A stretch of 35,358 nt of DNA from an uncultured Bacteroidota bacterium (GTDB lineage: Bacteria; Bacteroidota; Bacteroidia; Flavobacteriales; Flavobacteriaceae), in assembly GCA_903889745.1 (NCBI GenBank), contig CAISYO010000212.1, forward strand, positions 1 to 35,358, in the 5' to 3' direction. Below are positions 8,993 through 17,479 of this stretch, one piece after another (the first letter of the stretch is position 1; the number at the start of each line of letters is the position of its first letter). Below the pieces are notes generated by a model. The model made no database searches. It was not told where the DNA came from and was given only the letters and a program-made list of their open reading frames with translations. The position numbers and the translations under genes were made by a program.

Positions 8993-9445
8993 TTAATCAT
9001 TATCTTCTGAAAACCACTCTGCAAATGAGGTGTCGGTTTCTTGTAATCTAAGCGAGTGTAATGTAATGTTCTCAGGTAATAAATTTTTAATTTTAGTAGA
9101 AAAATCGATTACCATATTTTCACTCGTTGGTTGATAATCTACTAAAATAACATGATGACCTCTCGTTTTTAATTCATGAGCCAATTCAACATGTGGGGTA
9201 TTTTGATTGAATACAGTTGCGTGATCAAAAACATCAACTATTTGTTCTTTTACAATTTTTTTTAAATCACCAAAATCAATCACCATTCCATATTTTACAT
9301 TGTTAGAATCGCTTATCGGTGAACCAATTACTGTAACAGAAAGTTTATAACTATGTCCATGCACATTTTTACATTTTCCGTCGTAGCCATATAAAGCATG
9401 ACCCGTTTCAAAACTAAATTGTTTGGTTATTCTTATTTTTGACAT
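8993..9445 (-). CDS. queD: 6-carboxytetrahydropterin synthase / 6-pyruvoyltetrahydropterin synthase family
   Basis: A 150-residue enzyme. The N-terminal FSFETGHALYGYDGKCKNVHGHSY contains the zinc ligands His16, His29 and His31 and the catalytic Cys25 in the CxxxHGH pattern of bacterial QueD. DHATVFN and the C-terminal LQETDTSFAEW supply the other conserved catalytic and pterin-binding positions. QueD converts 7,8-dihydroneopterin triphosphate to 6-carboxytetrahydropterin, the first committed step towards queuosine and other 7-deazaguanines. A true 6-pyruvoyl reaction cannot be excluded from sequence alone. The gene is last in a minus-strand string and its first 32 bases overlap the preceding small ORF. 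No other queuosine gene is in the window. Confidence 0.9.
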   Translation of the reverse strand: MSKIRITKQFSFETGHALYGYDGKCKNVHGHSYKLSVTVIGSPISDSNNVKYGMVIDFGDLKKIVKEQIVDVFDHATVFNQNTPHVELAHELKTRGHHVILVDYQPTSENMVIDFSTKIKNLLPENITLHSLRLQETDTSFAEWFSEDND

Positions 9446-9638
9446 AATTACGTATGTTATTTATCAATATTTTTTTCTTTTTTTTAGTACGATAATATAA
9501 AAAATAGGCCAAACCGACCAAGACAATAAATGGCACGAAAGAACCAATTAAAACCCCAATTTGGTAATTTTCATCTGGAGCAGATTTTAGTTTATTTTCA
9601 ATATTTACATGCGCTAAGGCAATTGCTAAACTTCTCAT
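9414..9638 (-). CDS. Small single-pass membrane protein, unknown
   Basis: A 74-residue ORF with one hydrophobic segment (about 27-48, VLIGSFVPFIVLVGLAYFLYY) followed by a very basic stretch (RTKKKKK). The positive-inside rule would place the C-terminus in the cytoplasm. Its ATG overlaps the stop of the crotonase gene as ATGA, suggesting translational coupling. Its last 32 bases overlap the start of queD in another frame. I recognise no family. The tight packing and clear membrane helix argue for a real gene. The C-terminal tail overlapping queD is low-complexity and may be poorly conserved. Confidence 0.6.
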   Translation of the reverse strand: MRSLAIALAHVNIENKLKSAPDENYQIGVLIGSFVPFIVLVGLAYFLYYRTKKKKKILINNIRNYVKNKNNQTI

Positions 9639-10393
9639 TTTTTAAATTTTTGTAGCGCTTGTTTGGTATAATCAGATAAAACTAACGTACCGGAAATAGC
9701 AGCTCTTTCATATAATAATTGATCCCAGTTTTCTGTTCCTTCCCAAAGTACTTTTTTCATTTCAAATAATGCGGTTGAATTATAACCTGATAATTCGGAG
9801 GTAAAATTATTTAAACGTATATCTAATTCATCTAAAGATTGATATACTTCTGAAAACAAATGATTTTCCTTGGCCCAGTTAGCTGATTTCCATTCTGTTG
9901 GATTTAAAGTCATTTCTGCAAAAGCCATTTTTCCTATTTTTCGACTTACGGCGGGCTCAATCACAAATGGACCAATTCCAACAGCGATTTCGGATAATTT
10001 AACCATACTGTTTTGAGTAGCGAATACATAATCACAAGCTGCTGCTAAACCTACACCACCACCTACAGCTTTGCCTTGAATTCTTCCAATAATTAATTTG
10101 GAACAATTTCGCATAGCATTAATTACATTAGCAAATCCACTAAAAAATTTTGTACCTTCTTCTAAAGTGCTTATCGAAAGTAATTCATCAAATGAAGCTC
10201 CTGCACAAAACGTATTAGTTCCTTCGCTTTTAAGAACTATAATGGCGACCTCAGAATTTTTATCTACTATATTTATTTCCTTTGTTAATTGCTGTAATAA
10301 TGCACTCGGAAAAGAATTGCTTGCCGGATGTGAAAATGTTATTGTAGCAATAGTATTTTCAATTACAGTACTAATTGAGCCAGATGGTATCAT
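9635..10393 (-). CDS. Enoyl-CoA hydratase/isomerase (crotonase) family protein
   Basis: A 252-residue crotonase-fold enzyme, the usual size. CAGASFDELLSI and GKAVGGGVGLAAACDYVFAT form the CoA-binding and oxyanion-hole regions, and LSEIAVGIGPFVIEPAVSRKIG carries the second catalytic segment. In mitochondrial enoyl-CoA hydratase two Glu residues act. Here the first position (within GGGxxLA) is Gly and the second Glu (LSE) is kept. That pattern, with GGGVGLAAACD and a following xEPAVSRKIG-like segment, is closer to methylglutaconyl-CoA hydratases of leucine breakdown than to fatty-acid hydratases, but specificity is not proven. Its ATG overlaps the stop of the upstream T9SS gene by one base (TAATG) and its own stop overlaps the next ORF. 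Confidence 0.85.
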   Translation of the reverse strand: MIPSGSISTVIENTIATITFSHPASNSFPSALLQQLTKEINIVDKNSEVAIIVLKSEGTNTFCAGASFDELLSISTLEEGTKFFSGFANVINAMRNCSKLIIGRIQGKAVGGGVGLAAACDYVFATQNSMVKLSEIAVGIGPFVIEPAVSRKIGKMAFAEMTLNPTEWKSANWAKENHLFSEVYQSLDELDIRLNNFTSELSGYNSTALFEMKKVLWEGTENWDQLLYERAAISGTLVLSDYTKQALQKFKK

Positions 10394-13300
10394 TATCGTT
10401 TTAAGCTAAAATGAGATTTAAATTCTTTACGTGTGTTGTTCTCGGTATATTCTACTTTAAACCAAAAGTCAGTTGAAGGTAAGGTAATTCCATTAAACGT
10501 TCCATCCCATCCAGCACCATACGAACTAATTTGTTTTATCAATTTTCCATATCGATCATAAATAGTAATTAAACCATCATACTCTACAGGTAATCGTATT
10601 ACCCAAGTATCATTATAACCATCACCATTTGGAGTGAAATAATTTGGATACGTAATTGTCTGAATTGCATCAGAAACTAGTAAATCACAACCTTGAATAT
10701 CTCTTGCATAAATGGTATAACTTCCGTTTTCCAACCCTGAAAATATTGGGCTAGATTGCCAATCGATAGCATTAAGACTATATTCATAAATACCAAATCC
10801 TCCGGTTGCTATTGCCTCAATTGTTGCCAATCCGCTTGAAAATGCGGGCGTTGTTAAAATAACACTTAAACTAGCCGGTGCAGACGATGTGGTAACATTT
10901 ACAGAATCAGTAAATTGACATCCAGTACTTGAGTTTGTTACCACAACAGAATAGGTTCCGGCGGCAGTAACATTATATAGTCCTGAATTTCCTAATGAAT
11001 TTATAGGAGTCCATTGATAGGAGTAACTTCCAGCCGTTGATGGTGTTGCATTAATTGATTGAGAACCTACTCCAGTAACAGGATCAATACACAAAATTAA
11101 ATCTTCTCCCAAATCAAAATCAGGTAAAGGATCTACGACTAATCGTAAATAAGGACCTAATCCCGCACATTCATATAAATTACTTTCAATGCGAACCCAA
11201 ATTGTTTGGTTGTTTGCAAGAGTGTTCCTAAAATTAGTGATATTTGTAATTGGATTCTGCTCAGCAGTAGCATCCGCTTCATTTAAATAATAACTGTAAG
11301 TATAGGATTGTCCAGTTCCTGGTATGAATTGATTAGATAAGTATGGTTCAATTTCGGTCAAATCAAAATAGTCTATTCCATCATTATCTGGATCTGAAGT
11401 ACTTAGGTAATCATCACATTCAGTAATTGTATAAGAATATGTTTGCGGAATCGTAGTTGCAGCTACTGTTAAAATAACTTGAGCAACACGAGAACATCCT
11501 AAAGTATTAGTAATTCTTGCCCAAACCTGTGATCCATTCCTGGCATTAAAAACAATTTCATTTGAAACAAAATCTGTATTGTTAAGAGCGCCTAGTGGTG
11601 AGTTATGATAACTATAAACATAAGTCGCATCGGTTGAAATTTTAATGTTTGCTTGCGTCAAATTGAAATCGGTAACAGCATCACTATCTGTATCGCATTG
11701 TTTTAATTCGACAATAGAATCAATAACTGGCAATGGTTTTACAACTAAATTAAATGAGGTAGTTGAGAAACAACCTGTTATATTGTTTGTTAATCGAACA
11801 TAAATTACTCGATTAGTAGTAATAATACTAGTAATTGCATTTTGTCCTAAGATTGCCTCATTTGGATCGGTATGATATGTTACAGTAATGCCAGTTTGTG
11901 TGCCTAAAATGTCAGTGGTTTTTAATGTTAAATCAAAATTAACACTTCCATTGGTGTCATCTCCATCAATTGCATCATCACATAATTCGAAATTTGATAT
12001 CGGAGAAATAACAGGAAAATCATTATTTGTTACAGTAATTGTTGCAGATACATCAGAGCAAACAGCATTTCCCTGAATGGTGTAGGTGTAAATACCGCTT
12101 GCATCTATAGAAGGATCAAATTCATCAGTTCCAGAATCTAAAACTGGAGACCAAGTGCCTCCAGTAGGTACGCCTGTATTTAATAAATCAAATAAAAAAA
12201 TTTTGCCATCATTTTTACAAACAGACAATATTTTATTTGTTCCTACAAATGGCGCTTGTTCAATAGTAACAGTAATATCAACAGGTATTGTAACTAATGA
12301 AGTATTACAATTTTTTGTAAATTCATATGTATAAACTCCAGCACTATTTACAGCAGGGTCAAAAATATTGTTTACTATTGGTGCTGTTCCAACAGGCGAT
12401 GTCCATGTGCCATTTTCACCAGGATTTCCATTTATAGCCTCAAATAAATCTATAGTTTGATTCGAACAAACAGCTACAGTAGTATCTTCTGGATTACTAC
12501 CAAATCCTGAATAATAACCAGCATAACCAGATATGTTTCCTTGATATCCAAATACTCCAACTGCTAATGGGCCGGTAGAAGAAACATTAGCATCACCGGT
12601 TATATTTGAAATTCTATACGTAACCCAATCGGTATTACCTAAAACCGCTTCTGCTTGTGTAGTAGGAATTGAAGTTCCGTTAATTGTTATTGTGGCGGTT
12701 GCATAGGTTAAAATCATTAAATCTGCGTTATATAAATCGTCTCCTATTTGATCAATATCTGGGATATTCACAGAATTTTGGAAAAAACAACTTAAAGGTG
12801 GGATAAAATTTAATCCACAGGTAGCTGTATCAGCTCCTCCGCCAAGTAATTGATAAGCAAAAACAGGTCTATTAGTTCTAACAAAGAGATTTTTATTATT
12901 AGTGCCTTGATAAAACGAATTTGGAACTAAAAAATAATCTCCAGCATTAATTGTGGTAATTGGTGATACACTTCCATTTACATAAATTTCGGTATCATCT
13001 TCATTTGCAACTAGTAAAGGGAGTTCCATCGATGGAAGTCCATTTCCTTCAATAAAGATATATTCTGTGCCTATTTGAGAGGCTGAAACGATTTGGTCTA
13101 GTGTAAAATCGCCTCTACCCGAAACAATTCCTCCTATTGCATTTCCTGTGTTTACTGCTACGGGATTATTAGATGTTACTAAAGCTCCAATAATTCCATC
13201 TAAATTACTTCCTTGATTGCTGTAACCACTAAAAATTACACTTTGACCAGCATTCAGAATAAAAGTTTGTGTATCGTCGTTAATATCACCTGTACCCGAA

Positions 13301-13842
13301 ACAAAAATAACACCAGCATCATAATCAGATAAAGTAATTGTTGTATTATCTTCTGTTGCCATTACACTGGCTACAAAAGATTTTCTAACGTCATTTGGCT
13401 CATTTATCATGCAGCCTAATCTAAATCTTATTCCTATTCCTGGTCGACCTTTTGAAATTAATGTTTCAGAATGAGCAGAGTGTCTTAATCTAAAACTCAC
13501 ATAAAAATCTTTAGTTCCTTCTAATATAAGTCCTTTGTCTGAAAGTATTGTATTAACTTCATTTGATGGTAAAAACATTTTTGTGTTAGAGCCAGTACCT
13601 ATGTCAATTCTTACTGAATTTGTTGCCGAAATTAAAAATGGAGAACCAGGAAATGGCGTCCCACTGCCATCGGTAACATTTACTAAAAAGGGTGTTACTT
13701 CTGGTGTAGATAAATATAGATATTGATCTTCAATAGCTATTGGATCTCTAGAATGCAAAGGAGGTAACCAATGTTTATTACTTAATTGCGCATAATTTAC
13801 ACTTGAAATTAATAGTAATATAAATAATATTTTCTTTGACAT
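10393..13842 (-). CDS. T9SS type B sorting domain protein with IgGFc-binding-like N-terminus
   Basis: A 1149-residue secreted protein. A signal peptide (MSKKILFILLLISSVNYAQ) is followed by a long beta-rich region (about 25-450) with FYVSFRLRHSAHSETLISKG and features such as VFAYQLLGG. I associate these with the IgGFc-binding-protein N-terminal domain found in many Bacteroidota surface proteins. Cys-containing Ig-like repeats follow (about 455-1060; GTWTSPVG and GTWSPVLD with VYTYEFTKNC or IYTYTIQGN). The C-terminus (about 1067-1149; YFTPNGDGYNDTWVI, IYDRYGKLIKQI, LPSTDFWFKVEY) is a type B T9SS sorting domain. It is predicted to be surface displayed. The eukaryotic domain name does not mean it binds antibody. 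It lies 65 bases downstream of the large barrel gene and overlaps the crotonase gene. Confidence 0.88.
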   Translation of the reverse strand: MSKKILFILLLISSVNYAQLSNKHWLPPLHSRDPIAIEDQYLYLSTPEVTPFLVNVTDGSGTPFPGSPFLISATNSVRIDIGTGSNTKMFLPSNEVNTILSDKGLILEGTKDFYVSFRLRHSAHSETLISKGRPGIGIRFRLGCMINEPNDVRKSFVASVMATEDNTTITLSDYDAGVIFVSGTGDINDDTQTFILNAGQSVIFSGYSNQGSNLDGIIGALVTSNNPVAVNTGNAIGGIVSGRGDFTLDQIVSASQIGTEYIFIEGNGLPSMELPLLVANEDDTEIYVNGSVSPITTINAGDYFLVPNSFYQGTNNKNLFVRTNRPVFAYQLLGGGADTATCGLNFIPPLSCFFQNSVNIPDIDQIGDDLYNADLMILTYATATITINGTSIPTTQAEAVLGNTDWVTYRISNITGDANVSSTGPLAVGVFGYQGNISGYAGYYSGFGSNPEDTTVAVCSNQTIDLFEAINGNPGENGTWTSPVGTAPIVNNIFDPAVNSAGVYTYEFTKNCNTSLVTIPVDITVTIEQAPFVGTNKILSVCKNDGKIFLFDLLNTGVPTGGTWSPVLDSGTDEFDPSIDASGIYTYTIQGNAVCSDVSATITVTNNDFPVISPISNFELCDDAIDGDDTNGSVNFDLTLKTTDILGTQTGITVTYHTDPNEAILGQNAITSIITTNRVIYVRLTNNITGCFSTTSFNLVVKPLPVIDSIVELKQCDTDSDAVTDFNLTQANIKISTDATYVYSYHNSPLGALNNTDFVSNEIVFNARNGSQVWARITNTLGCSRVAQVILTVAATTIPQTYSYTITECDDYLSTSDPDNDGIDYFDLTEIEPYLSNQFIPGTGQSYTYSYYLNEADATAEQNPITNITNFRNTLANNQTIWVRIESNLYECAGLGPYLRLVVDPLPDFDLGEDLILCIDPVTGVGSQSINATPSTAGSYSYQWTPINSLGNSGLYNVTAAGTYSVVVTNSSTGCQFTDSVNVTTSSAPASLSVILTTPAFSSGLATIEAIATGGFGIYEYSLNAIDWQSSPIFSGLENGSYTIYARDIQGCDLLVSDAIQTITYPNYFTPNGDGYNDTWVIRLPVEYDGLITIYDRYGKLIKQISSYGAGWDGTFNGITLPSTDFWFKVEYTENNTRKEFKSHFSLKR

Positions 13843-13907
13843 CTTATAATATTTATTTGGGTAGTCTGTAAAATTAAGCAGAATTGTAGAATTAATCTAA
13901 ATATTAT

Positions 13908-16900
13908 CTAAAAAAACGCTCTTAATTGAACATTTCCAGTATGTATGGTTTTGCTGCTTTCACTATTTCTGCCTTGGTAGTTAATATTTATGTCTAAAAA
14001 TTGCGTTAAATTTTTCTGTAAAAGCAATCGCCATGTTTGGTTTTTTCCGGGTTGCAAACCTTCTAACATTTGAAAACCAACCGCTGATAATGCATTTCCA
14101 TCAAACAAATTGTTGTACATCGAAAATTCGCCATTCATACTAAATCCTTTTTCGCTATTAAAGGTAAATGATGTTCCTAAACGTGTTTGTTTTAATATTT
14201 CAAATGCACCTATATTATTTTCCTTTTGTTGAAACTCGAAAAAAATATCCCAACTCGCATTTTTAGAAAACAAATACCCAATTTTTGGTTCTATCTGAAA
14301 ACTTTCTATTTCAAAATTACGACTCGAAAAATTTTCTGAGCTTGAAGCTGATTTTGTAGTGCTTCCCGAAAAATTAAAAAGCCAACTTTTATCAACCAAA
14401 TGCTGATATTGCAACAGATGCGATTTGTTTGTTGCCGAAACACTTCCCACAGAAAGTAAGTTTTGACTTTCGTTTAACAAGAACGAATAAGTGGTGGAAT
14501 GATGCTGTTTTCCACGATTAAAAAACAAACTGTTTCTAAAATTCGTATTCAAACCAATCAATTCTTCTTCCTCTTTTGAAAATGGATTCAAATCAAAATT
14601 TGAACCATTTCTTCTTATCTTTCGATCAATTAAAAACGAAGTTTGATTGTAAAAGTGCGATGCGAATTTCTTAAAACCTTTCTCATTTTGCCATTGGTTA
14701 AAATTTAGATTAACAGATTGCGAAAATTTATTTTGATGCGTTCTCACAAAAATCTGATTGGGTAAAAACACGCGAACATAAATTGCTAAATCAGGATAAG
14801 GAGCAATTTCAAACTCTTGCAATTCCTGAATTCCATTACTGTTGTAATCGTTCCACATATAAACACCTTGTCCAGGTTCTACTTGTAAATAAGTGAATTC
14901 TTGCTGAGCAATGGTTCCAGAACTCGTTTCATATGCGGTTGTAGTTTGTAGTAGTTGTCCAAAAAATCGATCCGAGTACAAAATTCGTGAATTCAAAGAC
15001 GGTTCATCTTTTAAATTGGCAGCTTCATATTTCAGGGTTCGATAATTTAAAAACACACTCAAATTGCTTTTTTCAGTTTTAATTAATTGCGATTTTAAGT
15101 AGTAGGAATTCGAATGATTTACACGCTCAATTCGGTTGTTTTGCAAACTATCATTCTGGCGTTGTAAAAATCCCAATTCCACAAAAACTTTCGTTGAATC
15201 TCCTCTTCCTATAAAAGCGCCATATTCTATAAAGCGTTGGCTCAAGGCCGAAAAGGTATTGGTTGTTTTCAATTTTTCGGAATTATCTTCCAAATTCACC
15301 GTACCACCAACCCAATTTTTTCCTAATTTATACGATGAACGATTTTGACTTCGAGCGAAAGACGAATTAGAAAGTTCGGAATCGCTTTTCATTACGCTTG
15401 AATTATTCCAAATCATCCAATTTTTGGCAGCGTATCTCCCTGATAAAGTGTGTTTATTTCCCGAAAAGGCCTCACCAAAAGTTAAGTTTTCAAACTGATA
15501 AAGCGCTTTTCCTTTATTGTTGAAATTAAAATCCAATCCCGAACTCAAAAAACTTTGATTGCCTAATAAAGTCGAAGTAATGTTCCAATCCCTGTTAAAT
15601 TCGATGTTATACAAACGTTCAATTGGTTTAAAATTATCCTGAATGAATTGATAATTTGCAAACGCATCAATCTTGGTTTTTCTATCAAAAAGCCGTTGTT
15701 TTCCATTGAATTTTCCGGCAAATCCTTTGTTGTTAGTATCGTCTAATTTTGAATATAAATTTTGGTCACTATTGCTTAACGCTACTTCAAAATCTAACAG
15801 TGTTTTTTCACTCGGATTGTATTTTCCTAAAATGGTTGCCATTTGAATTTTCGTAGGTGCAATCAAACGAATAGTTGGCTCATAATTTCCTTGCGGAATG
15901 CCGCCAATTGGCGCTACATATTCATAAATTTTCCCAACCGCTTGATTGTTGACCAAAACATAATTCCCTTGATTAGTTCCTACCAATGAAAAACGAACAT
16001 TGTACAATTCGTCATCGGGATTATTAGAATATTCAAACACTTCCACAGCACCAATTAGCACTTTTTTGTACAGAATTTTATTTTCAGAATACGAATCTAA
16101 ATAGGCTGAAGGACCATTCATCAAAGAAATAGCATCACCAGCATTTTGCAAAATAGCAATTTGTTCAGATGATAAATTTTGCTGCAACGGCTGGTTTTTT
16201 ACATCACTTTCCGAATAGACATAACCACCAATTTGCCAATTTTCTCGCTCATGCGAAATTCCGCCGTAGGTGATAAATCGGGTAAAATTTCTATCGGTGT
16301 ATTGATATTCAACGTTGATTCGCATTTCGGAAGTAATCGGAAATAAAGAGGTAAAAATGATTTCACCAGCGTTGTAATCAATGATGTAATCGTTGTTTTC
16401 ACCACGGGTTTTTAAAATTCCGTTGACATAAACCCGTTCCGAACCTGAAATGACTAAAACGTACAATTCGTTATTATTACCGCGCAATTTATAAGGACCT
16501 TGATTGCCTTCTTGCCCTGTGAAAGTGCTTCGTGCATATTGTCCACGCACCAAAGCGCCTGCTGCCACTACTTCGGTTTTTTTATCGGGTGTGCCAAAGG
16601 AAAAACGGGTCGATAAACCTTGTACTTTTTTATTGAAATTAAGGAATGCCGATTTTCTATTTTCCAGAAATAAATCACCAGCACGAATGTTCCATTTGTC
16701 GGAAAATAGTTCGATAAAAATTTGATCAAACTCATCTAATTTTTGTGAATAACCGCCTTCTTGCAACGGAATATTGCTGTCTTGTATGGAAGCACGCAAA
16801 CTCACTTTGTCTGAAATTTTTCCTGTGATTTGCAAATCTAAATTCGAATTCACCACAGTGTTTTGATTGTTCCCAATGGTAATACCGCGTGTAATACTTC

Positions 16901-17312
16901 CGGAAGTATTCAATCCGTCAAAAGGTTTGAATTTGGTATTTTTTTCTTTTTTGAAAACGACTAATTTACCAGCTTCATTGGAAACCACTTTATCATCATC
17001 GTAAATGGAATAGGTTTTAGTTAAAAAATCTGGAAATTTTGAATAGCGAACCACTAACGAATCGGAAGTTGTGATTTCTTTTGTGAAAACTAAGGTTCCT
17101 TTTTGGAAATTTACTTGGTAAAAACTCGCATCAATAACTTTTCCGCTTTTGTCTTTAATTTCAAAAAAGGAATTATTTAAACTGAACTTTTCTATCGAAA
17201 TTGTGTCTTTTGAAAACGTAATTTTTTTTGTCGGATACGATTGTAATGTTTCTTGAGCAAAACTGCCCAGACAACACAATAGAAAACTCGCTAAAAAAAC
17301 AATTTTTTGCAT
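13908..17312 (-). CDS. Large outer-membrane beta-barrel protein, function unknown
   Basis: An 1134-residue protein with a signal peptide (MQKIVFLASFLLCCLGSFAQ). The N-terminal quarter resembles a periplasmic or plug-like beta domain. A block around 135-230 reads SITRGITIGNNQNTVVNS, then ISDKVSLRASIQDSNIP and EFDQIFIELFSDKWNIRAGD. The remaining roughly 800 residues alternate polar and aromatic/hydrophobic residues as in barrel strands and end NVQLRAFF, with the terminal Phe expected by the BAM machinery. There is no TonB-box or SusC signature that I can recognise, and it is about half the length of SprA. It is probably an outer-membrane protein widespread in Flavobacteriaceae, with no function I can name. 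It may be co-transcribed with the T9SS type B gene 65 bases downstream. Confidence 0.8.
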   Translation of the reverse strand: MQKIVFLASFLLCCLGSFAQETLQSYPTKKITFSKDTISIEKFSLNNSFFEIKDKSGKVIDASFYQVNFQKGTLVFTKEITTSDSLVVRYSKFPDFLTKTYSIYDDDKVVSNEAGKLVVFKKEKNTKFKPFDGLNTSGSITRGITIGNNQNTVVNSNLDLQITGKISDKVSLRASIQDSNIPLQEGGYSQKLDEFDQIFIELFSDKWNIRAGDLFLENRKSAFLNFNKKVQGLSTRFSFGTPDKKTEVVAAGALVRGQYARSTFTGQEGNQGPYKLRGNNNELYVLVISGSERVYVNGILKTRGENNDYIIDYNAGEIIFTSLFPITSEMRINVEYQYTDRNFTRFITYGGISHERENWQIGGYVYSESDVKNQPLQQNLSSEQIAILQNAGDAISLMNGPSAYLDSYSENKILYKKVLIGAVEVFEYSNNPDDELYNVRFSLVGTNQGNYVLVNNQAVGKIYEYVAPIGGIPQGNYEPTIRLIAPTKIQMATILGKYNPSEKTLLDFEVALSNSDQNLYSKLDDTNNKGFAGKFNGKQRLFDRKTKIDAFANYQFIQDNFKPIERLYNIEFNRDWNITSTLLGNQSFLSSGLDFNFNNKGKALYQFENLTFGEAFSGNKHTLSGRYAAKNWMIWNNSSVMKSDSELSNSSFARSQNRSSYKLGKNWVGGTVNLEDNSEKLKTTNTFSALSQRFIEYGAFIGRGDSTKVFVELGFLQRQNDSLQNNRIERVNHSNSYYLKSQLIKTEKSNLSVFLNYRTLKYEAANLKDEPSLNSRILYSDRFFGQLLQTTTAYETSSGTIAQQEFTYLQVEPGQGVYMWNDYNSNGIQELQEFEIAPYPDLAIYVRVFLPNQIFVRTHQNKFSQSVNLNFNQWQNEKGFKKFASHFYNQTSFLIDRKIRRNGSNFDLNPFSKEEEELIGLNTNFRNSLFFNRGKQHHSTTYSFLLNESQNLLSVGSVSATNKSHLLQYQHLVDKSWLFNFSGSTTKSASSSENFSSRNFEIESFQIEPKIGYLFSKNASWDIFFEFQQKENNIGAFEILKQTRLGTSFTFNSEKGFSMNGEFSMYNNLFDGNALSAVGFQMLEGLQPGKNQTWRLLLQKNLTQFLDININYQGRNSESSKTIHTGNVQLRAFF

Positions 17313-17334
17313 AAATACTATAACTCCGAATCTT

Positions 17335-17342
17335 CAAAAGTA
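17335..17342 (-). promoter_or_regulatory. Candidate -7 element for the large barrel gene
   Basis: The minus strand reads TACTTTTG, a match to TAnnTTTG, 22 bases before the ATG at 17312. No good -33 TTG is visible. Confidence 0.45.
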
Positions 17343-17393
17343 GTATTTATTGTTGGAAAGTTTTGAGTTATTTTTCCGAAAAACAAAAAACAC

Positions 17394-17461
17394 AATCTTG
17401 TCATGTTGACGCAAGGAAACATCACATTATGATATTCCTCATGCTTCGGAATGACAAGATT
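17394..17461. repeat. Palindromic intergenic element (GTCATTCCGA...GAGGAAT type)
   Basis: A 68-base element bounded by a perfect 11-base inverted repeat (AATCTTGTCAT / ATGACAAGATT). Its inner arms also pair imperfectly: the minus strand reads TTCCGAAGCATGAGGAA on one side and TTCCTTGCGTCAA on the other. It resembles the short interspersed palindromes containing TGTCATTCCGA and GAGGAAT that I recall from many Bacteroidota genomes. It lies in the spacer after aspartate kinase and may act as a terminator or mRNA-end structure. Copy number cannot be judged from one window. Confidence 0.7.
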
Positions 17462-17479
17462 ACTGTTAGATTTTTTAAA

